DNA of 64,000 nt, taken from positions 255,875 through 319,874 of the forward strand of contig JBDKSW010000009.1 in assembly GCA_039698035.1 (NCBI GenBank). Direction: 5' to 3'. The stretch comes from JAJFUI01 sp039698035. GTDB taxonomy: Bacteria; Planctomycetota; Planctomycetia; Pirellulales; Thermoguttaceae. The notes under the pieces were generated by a model. The model worked only from the letters and a program-made list of their open reading frames with translations, ran no database searches and was not told where the DNA came from. Positions 9,219 through 18,548 of this stretch are shown here, piece after piece; positions within the stretch are counted from its first letter, which is position 1; every line of letters begins with the position of its first letter. The translations under genes and the position numbers were made by a program.

Positions 9219-10670
9219 CTACCCCGCTTGGGACCGGACCAGGACGAAGTAGGCCACCAGGATGGCCGCCATCAGGTACATCAGCCACTTCACGTCGCGC
9301 CCCTGGCCCGAAAGAAGCTTCACCAGGGGGTAGGTGATGAATCCGATGGCCAACCCGTCGGCGATGGAGTAGGTCAACGGAATGCCGGCGATGACCAGGA
9401 AGGCCGGCAGGCTTTCGGCGTAGTTTCCCCAGTCGATCTTCACGACGTTCCGCATCATCATGGTTCCGACAACCACCAGGGCGGGCGCCGTGATGGGGCG
9501 ATAGGTGCCGATCATTTCGACAATCGGGCTGAAAAACAGGGCCAACAGGAACAATGCGGCCGTGCAGAGGGCCGTCAAACCGGTGCGGCCCCCCTGCTCT
9601 ACCCCGGCGGCGCTCTCGACAAAGCTGGTGACGGTGCTCGTGCCCAGGGCAGCGCCGGTCACAGTGCCGATGGCATCGGACATCAGGGCCTGCCGCGCCC
9701 TCGGCAGGCGATTGTCGCGGATCAGCCCGGCCTGCTCGGCAACGCCCATCAGGGTGCCGAGCGTATCGAAGAGCACCATGAACAGGAAGATCAGGATGAA
9801 CGGCAACATGGGCAGCGAGAGCGCGCCGACGAGATCGAGTTGCCAGAAGGTCGGTTCGAGCGACGGGGGCATGGCAACGACGTGATGCGCCAACGCGAAG
9901 CTCTTGAGCAACATCGAGTCTCGGACAGGCGGCCAGACGGATAGCCAATGGCCCATGTGAGGCACGGCCAGTTTCAGTCCGATCGACAGGGCCGTCGTGG
10001 CGACTACGCCGAGAATGATGGAGCCGCGGAAGCGTCGCGCGTGGAGCGCCGCTGTAACGAGCAGGCCAAAGAAGAACACGAGAACGTCTGGCGAGGCGAA
10101 CTGGTGATTCAGGGCCCAGCCCGTGGCGCGGTTTTTGAGCAAGACGCCGGCGCTGTCCAGCCCGATCAGGACGACGAACATGCCGATGCCGACGGCGATT
10201 CCGGCCCGCATGCTGGGGCTGACTGCCTCGATCAGCTTTTCGCGGACGCCGAGCATCGAAATCACGAGGAACAGGACACCCGACCAAAAGACGACGCCCA
10301 GGCCGATCTGCCAGGCGGTCGTGTCGCCGATTTCGAGTTGTCCGGTTCGCTGCTGGGTTGCGATCATTGCGGCGGCTGCCGGCAGCATTGTGACGACGAA
10401 GAAGAAGTTCTCGCCCATGCCGGGGGCCTGCGCGATGGGGTATCGGCCATAGAGGCCCATGATGGCCGTGGCCAGGGCGGCGGCAACGCAGGTGGCCGTC
10501 ATCACCGCGCCAAAGTCCATGTGCGTGTCGAGATGCGACATCTTGCCGGAGAGGACCATCGGCTGGACGACGATGATGTAGGCCATCGTCAGGAAGGTTG
10601 TCAGCCCGGCCAACAGCTCGGTCCGCACGTTGGTCTTATTCTCGGAGAGCCGGAAGAAGCGATCGAACAT
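9219..10670 (-). CDS. AzgA/PbuG-type purine permease (NCS2 family)
   Basis: Inner-membrane purine:H+ symporter for hypoxanthine, guanine or adenine. The 483-aa protein has about 12-14 hydrophobic helices. AzgA-type signatures are visible: LAGLTTFLTMAYIIVVQP near the N-terminus, QAPGMGENFFF in the first substrate-binding region, and GTSTVTSFVESAAGVEQGGR in the second. The start ATG at 10670 gives the usual amphipathic N-terminus (FDRFFRLSENKTN). The neighbours are not purine genes, so the exact substrate is unclear; xanthine/uracil permeases differ in these motifs. Confidence 0.9.
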   Translation of the reverse strand: MFDRFFRLSENKTNVRTELLAGLTTFLTMAYIIVVQPMVLSGKMSHLDTHMDFGAVMTATCVAAALATAIMGLYGRYPIAQAPGMGENFFFVVTMLPAAAAMIATQQRTGQLEIGDTTAWQIGLGVVFWSGVLFLVISMLGVREKLIEAVSPSMRAGIAVGIGMFVVLIGLDSAGVLLKNRATGWALNHQFASPDVLVFFFGLLVTAALHARRFRGSIILGVVATTALSIGLKLAVPHMGHWLSVWPPVRDSMLLKSFALAHHVVAMPPSLEPTFWQLDLVGALSLPMLPFILIFLFMVLFDTLGTLMGVAEQAGLIRDNRLPRARQALMSDAIGTVTGAALGTSTVTSFVESAAGVEQGGRTGLTALCTAALFLLALFFSPIVEMIGTYRPITAPALVVVGTMMMRNVVKIDWGNYAESLPAFLVIAGIPLTYSIADGLAIGFITYPLVKLLSGQGRDVKWLMYLMAAILVAYFVLVRSQAG

Positions 10671-10814
10671 GATTCAACGGTTTCTGCTTTGGATTGGTTG
10701 AGTGCGTGGCACGCCCTGACAGGCCGCACAGCGCGCCGGGTTGTGCATCGTTCGCTTGGCGATGTAGTTGGGATGCCATAGTATCCAATTCCCCCCCGTC
10801 GGCTGCAATGCCGC

Positions 10815-10842
10815 TTGCCGCCCAAAGGCTGGAAGCTAAAAT
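10815..10842 (+). promoter_or_regulatory. Candidate sigma-70 promoter of the site-2 protease gene
   Basis: TTGCCG at 10815-10820 and TAAAAT at 10837-10842 with a 16-nt spacer. The ATG at 10850 lies only 7 nt after the -10 box, so the transcript would start at or next to the start codon. No Shine-Dalgarno sequence is positioned before the ATG, which agrees with a leaderless or near-leaderless mRNA. Confidence 0.5.
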
Positions 10843-10849
10843 GTAGGGA

Positions 10850-11830
10850 ATGGATAACGAGAACAATGACGAAGCAGGACGCGATTCGGAAGTCATTCGG
10901 GCCGAGGTGGTCGAGGTCGAGCCAGGGACGCCCTGGGCTTGGCGCGAGCCAGAACGGCGGCCCGTCCGACGGCGGCACGGTTGGCGGCTCCCACTGGGTC
11001 TGTTCCTCGCCACGTGCGTGAGCACGGTCTTGGTCGGGGCGCTCATTGGCGACCAGGTCAACAGCCCTCTGGCCGCTCTGGTGACGGGGCTTCGCTACGC
11101 GGTCCCCGTCATGACCATCCTGCTGTGCCACGAGATGGGCCACTTCATCCAGGCCCGGCGGTACGGCGTCTATGCCAGCTTGCCATATTTTCTGCCGGTG
11201 CCCGTTCCGCCGTTCGGCACATTTGGCGCGGTGATCTTCATGGAGCCGCGCATTGGAGGGCGCAGGGCCCTGTTCGACATCGGCATCACCGGGCCGCTGG
11301 CCGGATTGGTCCCCACGCTGATTTTCTGCGTCTGGGGCCTTCATCTGACCGAACCGCAGAAGTTCATTCCGATCCTCGACCACGGCAGTCAATTGGCGGT
11401 GAATTGTCCGCCGCTGTTCCGCTGGCTTTGCGCCTGGCGATTTGGCCCGCTGCCGCCGGGCTTCGAGCCGCTCAACGTTGGCACGCTGCATCCGATGGCG
11501 TTTGCCGGCTGGGTGGGCCTGTTCATCACGTCGCTCAACCTGATTCCGATCGGGCAACTCGATGGCGGGCACGTCCTCTATGCGATCCTTCGCCGCCTGG
11601 CGTATCCGGTCGCCAGTGGGCTGCTGTTGCTGGCCCTTTTCTTGGTCGTGCTCGACTGGCAGCATATGAGCCACTGGATCGTGATGCTCGTGCTTCTGCT
11701 GATGATGGGGCCGATTCACCCGCCCACGGCGAACGACGGCGAATCGCTGGGGCTCGGCCGCATCGTTCTCGGCTGGCTGACCCTCGCGTTCATTCTCATC
11801 GGCTTCACGCCGATTCCGCTGAGTCTGTAG
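10850..11830 (+). CDS. Site-2 protease family membrane metallopeptidase (M50)
   Basis: Intramembrane zinc protease. The 326-aa protein starts with about 45 charged residues, followed by several membrane helices. The zinc/catalytic motif HEMGH is at residues 94-98, and the second motif LDGGH (NLIPIGQLDGGH) is at about 230-241. This arrangement, including FLPVPVPPFGTFGAVI, resembles plant EGY-like and bacterial SREBP-type M50 enzymes rather than RseP, because no PDZ domain is seen. Its substrate is unknown; no anti-sigma gene is adjacent. It stands alone on the plus strand and meets the FucP-like transporter tail to tail, 19 bp apart. Confidence 0.9.
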   Translation: MDNENNDEAGRDSEVIRAEVVEVEPGTPWAWREPERRPVRRRHGWRLPLGLFLATCVSTVLVGALIGDQVNSPLAALVTGLRYAVPVMTILLCHEMGHFIQARRYGVYASLPYFLPVPVPPFGTFGAVIFMEPRIGGRRALFDIGITGPLAGLVPTLIFCVWGLHLTEPQKFIPILDHGSQLAVNCPPLFRWLCAWRFGPLPPGFEPLNVGTLHPMAFAGWVGLFITSLNLIPIGQLDGGHVLYAILRRLAYPVASGLLLLALFLVVLDWQHMSHWIVMLVLLLMMGPIHPPTANDGESLGLGRIVLGWLTLAFILIGFTPIPLSL

Positions 11831-11849
11831 GCGGCGGAAGCGATCGAGA

Positions 11850-13664
11850 TCAATGTCCCGTGGATGGCTTCTCGCCGTTCAAGGAGCGGGCGTGGCTCAA
11901 CAGGGGCCAGGCAAAGCCATAGCAGGCTACGAGCGCGAAGCACGCCATTGGCACGAGGAAGCCGCGGGACATGTCATATTGGTCGGCGACCGCGCCCATG
12001 AATTTCGGCAGGATTGCTCCGCCCATGATGGCCATGACGATGAACGCCGATGCTTTTTTCGCCCGAGCGCCAAGGCCGAAGATGCCGAGAGCGAAAATGG
12101 TGGGAAACATGATGGACATGAAGAAGTAGCTCAGGAAGACGCAAACGGCGGAGAACCAGCCAAGTTTTGCGACAACCATGAGGCAGGCAATGACGCTGAA
12201 AACGCCGTAGATGCCGAGGATCTTATGGGCGGCGTGTTTCTTCAGCAAACCGGCGCCCGTGTACCGGCCCAGCAGAAACAGCACGAATCCCCCGGCGGTC
12301 AAGAGCGACGCATAGCTGTTGCTGATGCAGTAATAGGTCTGGTCGAAAGGCAGCGATTGGGGATAGGCGTCTTGCAGCAACTTGCGATTCAGAACCGCCA
12401 GGTTGACGCGAGGGGCGTTCTTGGAAAGGGTGCTCGGCTGGCTGCGCTCGGCGAGCGGCTTCTTCGCCTCTGCCTGCGTCTCGACCATCCGCTGGTTCAA
12501 CAACTTTTGCGTATCGTCCGATAGGTGGATGCCTGCGAAGAGCCGTGCATCGCCGATGACTTGGACCTTCTCGCCCTTTTTCGGCCCGTCCAATATTTCC
12601 TTGTTCGGATTTTGCCTGACGATCTTGTTCAGGTCTTGCACCAAGGCGATGCGCAACGGCGTGGAATCCTCGCCCGCCTTGTAAGTGGCAAGGGCCTTCC
12701 GGGAATCGTCAGACAATTGATCGGCGATGAATGCCGAGACGGGGTCGGACTTCTGTCTGAGCTTTTCCGCGAACGATGGCAGCTCAAGGAGATGGTTCTT
12801 CGAGAAGGTCGTGTTCAGTTCGATGGCGCTCTCCGGCGCAACCGACAACCATGATGCCGAGATGGGAGGCGCCTCGGCCGTCATGTAGTTGATGAAAAAG
12901 CTGAAGATGCCGGCTTGAGCGGCAACATAGAAGAATTGCGCCGCGATCCCAGCGACAAAGTGCGGGTGCGTCCAGATCGACCGGGAAACGCCGGGGGTAG
13001 CGTCGTCCAGGTGATAGTCGTCTTCGGCTCGGATGTCTGGCACGTCCGCGAAATAGAAGATGATGGCCAGCACGGTGACCACGCCGGCAATGATGGCGTA
13101 GGGGATCCAAAGCGTCTGGCTGCCGGTGCTTTGGCCCGCGGCATCCTTGGAATAGAAGAACACCATTCCGATGAACGGTCCGAAGGCCCAACCGACGCTG
13201 TTGCACGATTGGGCGAGGTTGATGCGGGTGGCCGCATAGCAAGGCGCGCCGAGGACGGTGGTGTAGGGATTGGCGATCGTCTCAAGAAACGTAAGGCCGG
13301 AGGCGATGAGACAGACGCCCACGAGAAACGCCCAGAATTGGGCGATATGCGTGGCCGGGATGAACCAGAGACCGCCGGCGGCGACCATGAGAAGGCCGAC
13401 GATGATGCCGCCCTTATAGCCGATGCGGCTGGCGAGCCAACCGGCGGGGATCGACATCAGGAAGTAGCCCAGGTAGTGGGCCCACTGAACATTGGCCGAT
13501 TGGGCCAAGGTCAAGTTCAGTTCCTCCTGAAAGTGCTTGTCCATCGTGTCGATCATGCCATTGCAGGTTCCCCAGAGCAGGAACAGCGAGCTGACCAAGA
13601 TGAACGTGAACATCACGTTCTTTCCGTCATCGGTCACAAAAAGACGCGTGCTGTTTGTCTTCAT
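11850..13664 (-). CDS. FucP-like sugar:H+ symporter (MFS) with large internal insertion
   Basis: Major facilitator sugar transporter of the L-fucose permease type. Signatures include SLFLLWGTCNGMIDTMDKHF at residues 26-45, TFLETIANPY at 125-134 and FIVMAIMGGAILP near the C-terminus. At 604 aa it is about 160-180 aa longer than FucP. The extra part, about residues 265-445, lies between membrane helices 7 and 8, is charged and soluble-looking, and should face the periplasm. It is the last gene of a run: the sialate O-acetylesterase gene ends 83 bp upstream. This suggests uptake of a sugar released by that enzyme. The true substrate (fucose or another hexose) is not determined. Confidence 0.85.
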   Translation of the reverse strand: MKTNSTRLFVTDDGKNVMFTFILVSSLFLLWGTCNGMIDTMDKHFQEELNLTLAQSANVQWAHYLGYFLMSIPAGWLASRIGYKGGIIVGLLMVAAGGLWFIPATHIAQFWAFLVGVCLIASGLTFLETIANPYTTVLGAPCYAATRINLAQSCNSVGWAFGPFIGMVFFYSKDAAGQSTGSQTLWIPYAIIAGVVTVLAIIFYFADVPDIRAEDDYHLDDATPGVSRSIWTHPHFVAGIAAQFFYVAAQAGIFSFFINYMTAEAPPISASWLSVAPESAIELNTTFSKNHLLELPSFAEKLRQKSDPVSAFIADQLSDDSRKALATYKAGEDSTPLRIALVQDLNKIVRQNPNKEILDGPKKGEKVQVIGDARLFAGIHLSDDTQKLLNQRMVETQAEAKKPLAERSQPSTLSKNAPRVNLAVLNRKLLQDAYPQSLPFDQTYYCISNSYASLLTAGGFVLFLLGRYTGAGLLKKHAAHKILGIYGVFSVIACLMVVAKLGWFSAVCVFLSYFFMSIMFPTIFALGIFGLGARAKKASAFIVMAIMGGAILPKFMGAVADQYDMSRGFLVPMACFALVACYGFAWPLLSHARSLNGEKPSTGH

Positions 13665-13747
13665 GGCAGCTTCCTACCGCATCGCGCGGATGCGATTATG
13701 GGGCCTTCATCATGTCCTGCAACCGTCTGATCGTCGTCGCGCGGCTA

Positions 13748-15199
13748 TCATTGCGTAACGCCCTTCCAGGCGTCGGTGCGGAAAGGCGAGGCTGGCAACC
13801 CTTCCTTGTTGGCAAAGTTTGGCTGGGCGTCGTCGTGCCAGGCATAACGGACGGCCACCGGCTTTGTCACCTGGTCGGCATGAACCACCAGCGTGTGGTC
13901 GTCGATGGTTGCGGTGGCCGGAACGAACTTCTGATCGGCCCCGGCGATGGTGAACTCGGTCAGCGGTTTGCCGTCGGCCGCAATCAGCCCACCGCCGACG
14001 TGGTCGAAGTTGAGCCGAATCTTTTCCCCTTCGACGACCATCGACTTGTAGATTGGGCCCGAATAGACCTGTTTGCGACCGTAGACCGTGGCCTCGGCCC
14101 AGAGGGCCAGTCGGCGTCCGACATCCTGCTTGTTGGTCGGATGGATGTTGCGCAGGTCGCCGATGTCCATCGTGACGGCCAAGCCCGTGTTCGGCGTGGT
14201 CTGGGCGATCATCGACTGGGCCTCCCACATTTCGGCGCAGAACACCGGGTTCGAGCCGCCGTAGCGGAACGGGGCGATTTGGACGATGCCGAACGGAAAA
14301 TTGCCCTGCCCCCAGGCGGATCGCCAGTTGGCGATCATCGCCGGCAGCAGCGTGCGGTACTGATACGAGCGGCTGATGTTCGACTCGCCCTGATACCAGA
14401 TTGCGCCGCGAATGGCGTAGGGAACCAACGGGGCGATCATGGCGTTGTAGAGGCAGGCCGCTTCGCCCTGGGCCAGCGGTTTCAACGCCGGGTCGGCCGC
14501 CAGCGTCGGCGCGCTGGTCCAGAACTCGGCCGGCGTGCCGCCCCAGTACGTGCCGATCAAGCCAACGGGCACGTCCAGATTCTTGTGCAACTGCCGACCG
14601 AAAAAGTAGGCGACCGCCGAGAAGTTCGCGGCCGTTTCCGGGCGGCACGTCGTCCACGTGGCCGTCAGGTCGGCGACCGGCTGCGGGGCCTTCTGCTTCA
14701 CGACATCGAACAGCCGGATGTCGGCGTAATTCGCCGCGGCGATCTCTTCCTTGGCTCGATTGACCTGATTCAGGCCGAGTTCCATGTTCGACTGGCCGGA
14801 GCACACCCAGACGTCGCCGACTACGACATTCTTGAAGGTCAGCAGGTTGCCGCCAGAGCCTTGGACGGTCATGGTCAGCGGTATTGTGATGAAGGTGGTC
14901 TGTGTCTTGCCCTCGGCGATCTTGTCTTGCACCTCGAGTCGCTGCAAATCCAGCTTGCCCAGAGTGAGCCTCCAGCGGCCATCGTCGCCGGCCTTGGTCG
15001 TGACGGTCTGCCCGGCCACGCTGACGGTGACTTTCTCGCCCCTTGCGGCCCAGCCCCAGACAGGCACGGGCTGATCGCGTTGCAGCAGCATGTTGTCGGT
15101 GAAGATGGCCGGCATGCGGATCGCCGCGGCTGCGGACGACGCGAAGAGAGCAACCAAGGAACAGCACGCCAAAACGCACATCGCGGGACGCAAACGCAT
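13748..15199 (-). CDS. Sialate O-acetylesterase (SASA family), secreted
   Basis: Carbohydrate esterase of the SGNH-like SASA family, which removes O-acetyl groups from sialic acids or other glycans. ATG 15199 is chosen because GGAGGG lies 5 nt upstream and a signal peptide (residues 1-24, ending AAA) follows. The 483-aa protein shows the catalytic Ser block VWVCSGQSNME, then IWYQGESN, and near the C-terminal third the block with the catalytic Asp and His, DIGDLRNIHPTNKQDVGRR. An N-terminal beta domain precedes the catalytic part. It lies between a secreted TlpA-like thioredoxin and the FucP-like symporter on one strand, consistent with glycan use. Confidence 0.9.
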   Translation of the reverse strand: MRLRPAMCVLACCSLVALFASSAAAAIRMPAIFTDNMLLQRDQPVPVWGWAARGEKVTVSVAGQTVTTKAGDDGRWRLTLGKLDLQRLEVQDKIAEGKTQTTFITIPLTMTVQGSGGNLLTFKNVVVGDVWVCSGQSNMELGLNQVNRAKEEIAAANYADIRLFDVVKQKAPQPVADLTATWTTCRPETAANFSAVAYFFGRQLHKNLDVPVGLIGTYWGGTPAEFWTSAPTLAADPALKPLAQGEAACLYNAMIAPLVPYAIRGAIWYQGESNISRSYQYRTLLPAMIANWRSAWGQGNFPFGIVQIAPFRYGGSNPVFCAEMWEAQSMIAQTTPNTGLAVTMDIGDLRNIHPTNKQDVGRRLALWAEATVYGRKQVYSGPIYKSMVVEGEKIRLNFDHVGGGLIAADGKPLTEFTIAGADQKFVPATATIDDHTLVVHADQVTKPVAVRYAWHDDAQPNFANKEGLPASPFRTDAWKGVTQ

Positions 15200-15254
15200 G
15201 ATACCCTCCAGGGCTAAGCGGTCGAAAAATGAAAGGAACAGTTCCAGGCGGCGA

Positions 15255-16505
15255 CTATTTCTTGGCAGGCTGCCGCGGTTCAAGGCTGGCTGCTCCCTTG
15301 GACGCTTCCTTTTCTGTCGCCGGCATGGGGCCCAAAAGCTTTGCGAGCCACCGTTTGAGCTCGAAGCCGTCGATGTCCGAAGCGAGTACCTTGCCGTCCT
15401 TGCCGACGAGAATCATCGTTGGCAAGTGCTGGATGCCGTAGTACGAGATGGCTGGGCTCGGATGTTCACCATTGAACACGATGGGCCACGGAACCTTCTT
15501 GTCTTTCACAAAGCGATCGAGGTCGGCCAAACGCCGGTCGCCGCTGATGCCAATGATGTCGAATCCTTTGGCGTGATAGAAGTCGTAGTATCTTTGCAGC
15601 TCGGGCATCTCGGCGACGCACGCGCCGCACCAGGTCGCCCAGAAATCAACGAGCACCACTCGACCCTTGTATTTTGACCAGTCGAAAGGTTTTCCGTCGA
15701 GCAGCTTGCCGTCGATTTCCATCGGGTTGCCGACCAAGCCCAGGCGACGGGCGATGCCCTGCATGTGCTTGGTGAACTCGGCCAGCCGCGCGTCCTTGTT
15801 GGCCGCGAAGGCCTTGGCCACGGCCTCGTAGGTGGCGATTGCCAGGGCGTTGTCTCCGATCAGTTCGGCTGCCTGCCCACTCAAATCGGCCAACCGCGCG
15901 TCGTCCAGTTCGGGCGTTGCCTCTTGCAGGTACTTCACCACGTTCTGGACCGCGGTCTTGACCTGCTCGCGCGATTTATCCGACGGCGACTTCATGCGGG
16001 CTTCGGTCTCAAACTGTTCGGCTGCCATCCCCAATTCGCGGGCGACGCTGAAACGACTCGCCATTCGGGCCAACCGAGGCCGTCCGGTCTTCTTCAGTTC
16101 GTCGATGAACGCGGCGAGCTGCTTCGAGTCGTCCAGCATGCTCATCTTGGCCTGGACGCCCAACTCCAGGTCGGCGTCATCCGCCTTGCCGGCCAGAATC
16201 TTTTCGGCCGCCTGCAAAATGGCCTTGCGCTTCTTTTCCAGCGCCGTAAAGTCTCGTACGGGCAGCGGCGCAATGCGACGGATGTACGCGGCCATCTCCT
16301 TGGGCGTCCCCTCGGGCACGACGTAGGGATCGGCCTTTTCGGCCGCCGGCTCGGCGACCTTGCTCTTTTCGCCAGGCTGCTTGGTTGCCGGCGGATTCGC
16401 CGCGGGTTGGCCACGAGACGGAGTCTGCTGCGCCACGGCAATCATGGCCCAGAGAGCCGCCGACAGCACGACAAAGCCGCAGACGGTTGGTCCGATTCTT
16501 CGCAT
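15255..16505 (-). CDS. Secreted TlpA/ResA-like thioredoxin-fold protein
   Basis: Periplasmic or membrane-tethered thiol-disulfide oxidoreductase. ATG 16505 (a GTG one codon upstream is also in frame) starts a signal peptide of about 26 residues ending in AVA-Q. A Pro/Ala-rich linker follows, then a helical domain (about residues 60-250). The C-terminal AhpC/TSA-type thioredoxin fold has DFWATWCGACVAEMPELQ, with the active CxxC as WCGAC, at about residues 280-300, and the cis-Pro region HLPTMILVGKDG. The length (416 aa) with a long N-terminal helical region is typical of planctomycete TlpA-like proteins. It is the gene before the sialate O-acetylesterase (55 bp). Confidence 0.88.
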   Translation of the reverse strand: MRRIGPTVCGFVVLSAALWAMIAVAQQTPSRGQPAANPPATKQPGEKSKVAEPAAEKADPYVVPEGTPKEMAAYIRRIAPLPVRDFTALEKKRKAILQAAEKILAGKADDADLELGVQAKMSMLDDSKQLAAFIDELKKTGRPRLARMASRFSVARELGMAAEQFETEARMKSPSDKSREQVKTAVQNVVKYLQEATPELDDARLADLSGQAAELIGDNALAIATYEAVAKAFAANKDARLAEFTKHMQGIARRLGLVGNPMEIDGKLLDGKPFDWSKYKGRVVLVDFWATWCGACVAEMPELQRYYDFYHAKGFDIIGISGDRRLADLDRFVKDKKVPWPIVFNGEHPSPAISYYGIQHLPTMILVGKDGKVLASDIDGFELKRWLAKLLGPMPATEKEASKGAASLEPRQPAKK

Positions 16506-16652
16506 CACAAAAATCCTTGGGTGACCACGGTCAATGGAAATTGTCTATTGTGTCCTGCATCGCCTCGGAACCTTCCCACGGCCAATCGGCCAACCAGCTC
16601 GGCTGGCGCCGGCCGTGCTCGCGGTGGAGAAGGCTTCGAGACAATATCGGCG

Positions 16653-17582
16653 TCAATGGTTGGTTTTTGGGCGGGGTTTTTGGGAACTGATGGACGTCAG
16701 GCTCACATCGCGCTCCGGTCCCTCCACGACGCCGTTCTCGGACGGCGGAGCGCCGTTCCACTGCTGGATGATTCGCCAGGCTTCCTCGGCCGTCTCGGCA
16801 TAATGCACCAGGTCGAGGTCCTCGTCGTCGATCGTGCCCTGGTCGGCAAGAAACTGGAAGTCCACGACGTGCTTCCAATACTCGCGACCGAACAGAATGA
16901 TGGGAATGGCTTGCATCCGGCCGTTCTGACGCAGCGCGAGGGCGTCAAAAATCTCGTCCAGGGTGCCCAAGCCGCCGGGAAAAGCCACCAGCGCCTTCGC
17001 CCTCAAGACGAAATGCAACTTTCGGATCGCGAAGTAGTGAAACTGGAAGCAAAGGTTTGGCGTGATATAAGGGTTCGGTTGCTGTTCATGCGGCAGGCGG
17101 ATGTTCAGGCCGACCGACTTGGCGCCGGCATCGTACGCGCCGCGGTTGGCTGCCTCCATAATGCCCGGGCCGCCGCCCGTCACGATCACATAGTCGCACG
17201 GTGAAGGGCCTTGGCAACTCTTCGACACCACATTGGCAAACTCGCGAGCCGCATCATAAAAGTGGCTCCATCGGTGCAACTGCCTCGACCGGCTGACGGC
17301 ACGGCGCAGCCTAGGGTCGTTCGGCGCGGCGGCCAAAAGCCTTTCGGCTTCCGCAAGGTCCCGTTGTGCGGCGGCGGGCTCGATGATCCGCGTGCTGCCA
17401 AAGACGACAATCGTTGAACGAACGCCGTTCTGTTGGAAGTACAATTCGGGCTTTAGCAGCTCGAGTTCGATCCGGGCCGCGCGCATCTCGGGCTGGGCCA
17501 GGAAATCGACGTCCTTGTAGGCAACGCGATAGCTGGGCGCTTGCACAAGCTTTTGCAGATTGGCAGTGGAATCCTCAGCCAT
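16653..17582 (-). CDS. LOG-family (lysine-decarboxylase-like) nucleotide-binding protein
   Basis: Rossmann-fold protein of the LOG/'possible lysine decarboxylase' family. Members hydrolyse nucleoside monophosphates, some as cytokinin-activating phosphoribohydrolases. The 309-aa protein has GGGPGIMEAANRGA and PGGLGTLDEIFDAL, the family PGGxGTxxE active motif. An N-terminal helical extension of about 60 residues precedes VVFGSTRI. The start ATG 17582 follows the prepilin-peptidase homologue by 35 bp on the same strand. The older name 'lysine decarboxylase' is misleading, and the physiological substrate is unknown. Confidence 0.87.
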   Translation of the reverse strand: MAEDSTANLQKLVQAPSYRVAYKDVDFLAQPEMRAARIELELLKPELYFQQNGVRSTIVVFGSTRIIEPAAAQRDLAEAERLLAAAPNDPRLRRAVSRSRQLHRWSHFYDAAREFANVVSKSCQGPSPCDYVIVTGGGPGIMEAANRGAYDAGAKSVGLNIRLPHEQQPNPYITPNLCFQFHYFAIRKLHFVLRAKALVAFPGGLGTLDEIFDALALRQNGRMQAIPIILFGREYWKHVVDFQFLADQGTIDDEDLDLVHYAETAEEAWRIIQQWNGAPPSENGVVEGPERDVSLTSISSQKPRPKTNH

Positions 17583-17617
17583 GATGGCGGGCTCTGCTCA
17601 GGTGGGTTGCTGTCAAC

Positions 17618-18487
17618 TTAGCACGCTTTCCAAAGGGAAACAAGCTGCTCTCCAAAAAGAATCCACGCAAGTGTCAACGCCATCAGAACCGCAACGCCCG
17701 GGACGCGAAGCCTTGGCCACACCAGTTGGAAGGCCAGCAGCAATAGCGCGACCAGGCCCGTCGCAGCCGCTAGCAGCACGGTGGCTTGCCATCCGAGAAA
17801 CGCACCGACGCAAAGCAGACCGAACGCGAGGCCAGTACGGGGCGTCTGACAAGCCGCTGGCTCGCGGCCGGCCGGGCAGGTGGACCACCGGCCCCAAACC
17901 GTCGCTCCGAGCAATGCCCCAACGGACAGACCAACCAAGCCGCCCAAGACACCGATCAACCAGGGCGGCAATGCTCGCGACGCGGGCCAGGGCCATGAAA
18001 CGTCCACCGGCCGCACGCCGGGCCACAACAGGGGCATCGCCAACCCCAAGACCAGAGCGAACGTGAACAGCCGCAACGGCGGTCGTTGTCTGTCATATTC
18101 GATGAGCGCCGCACAAAGCAACGGACACAGCAATACGACATGGTGGACGCAAATCGCCAAAAGCGGCGCATCGGCCGTCGAGAAGTAATCGACGCCGGCC
18201 ACCACGCCAAACAGGACGGCCGTGACGGCCTCGACCGCCGGATAACGGAACGAAATCCTGTCGTGGCAGTGCCGACAACGGCCCCGCAACTTGATCCACC
18301 CGAAGACCGGAATGTTGTCGTACCAAGGAATGCCATGCTTGCAGTTTGGGCAATGCGATGGCGGATGGCTCAAACTCAGACCCAGCGGAAGCCGGTAGAC
18401 GACGACGTTCAAAAAGCTGCCAACCGCCGCGCCCATCGCGACAAACCAGAGAATCAGGAACCAATGGGCCGTTTCAGGTGAAGGCAT
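17618..18487 (-). CDS. Prepilin peptidase (A24) homologue without the usual catalytic aspartates
   Basis: Membrane protein (289 aa) resembling type IV prepilin peptidase/N-methyltransferases. The N-terminal part is canonical: GSFLNVVVYRLP at residues 23-34, and four cysteines C46, C49, C71, C74 (CPNC and CRHC) for zinc. In active enzymes one Asp sits in an 'ID' block and a second in GxGD. Here the first block reads ALIEYDRQR (126-134). The second region, before GAFLGWQA, reads RTGLAFGLL, so neither Asp is at its place. An inactive homologue or a shifted active site is inferred. It lies 61 bp downstream of the cytochrome b gene. Confidence 0.82.
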   Translation of the reverse strand: MPSPETAHWFLILWFVAMGAAVGSFLNVVVYRLPLGLSLSHPPSHCPNCKHGIPWYDNIPVFGWIKLRGRCRHCHDRISFRYPAVEAVTAVLFGVVAGVDYFSTADAPLLAICVHHVVLLCPLLCAALIEYDRQRPPLRLFTFALVLGLAMPLLWPGVRPVDVSWPWPASRALPPWLIGVLGGLVGLSVGALLGATVWGRWSTCPAGREPAACQTPRTGLAFGLLCVGAFLGWQATVLLAAATGLVALLLLAFQLVWPRLRVPGVAVLMALTLAWILFGEQLVSLWKAC

Positions 18488-18548
18488 GAGCGTCGTCAGG
18501 TAAACGGTGTTGCTCGTCGGCCTTGCCGGTCGCTTCGAGCGATCTTGG

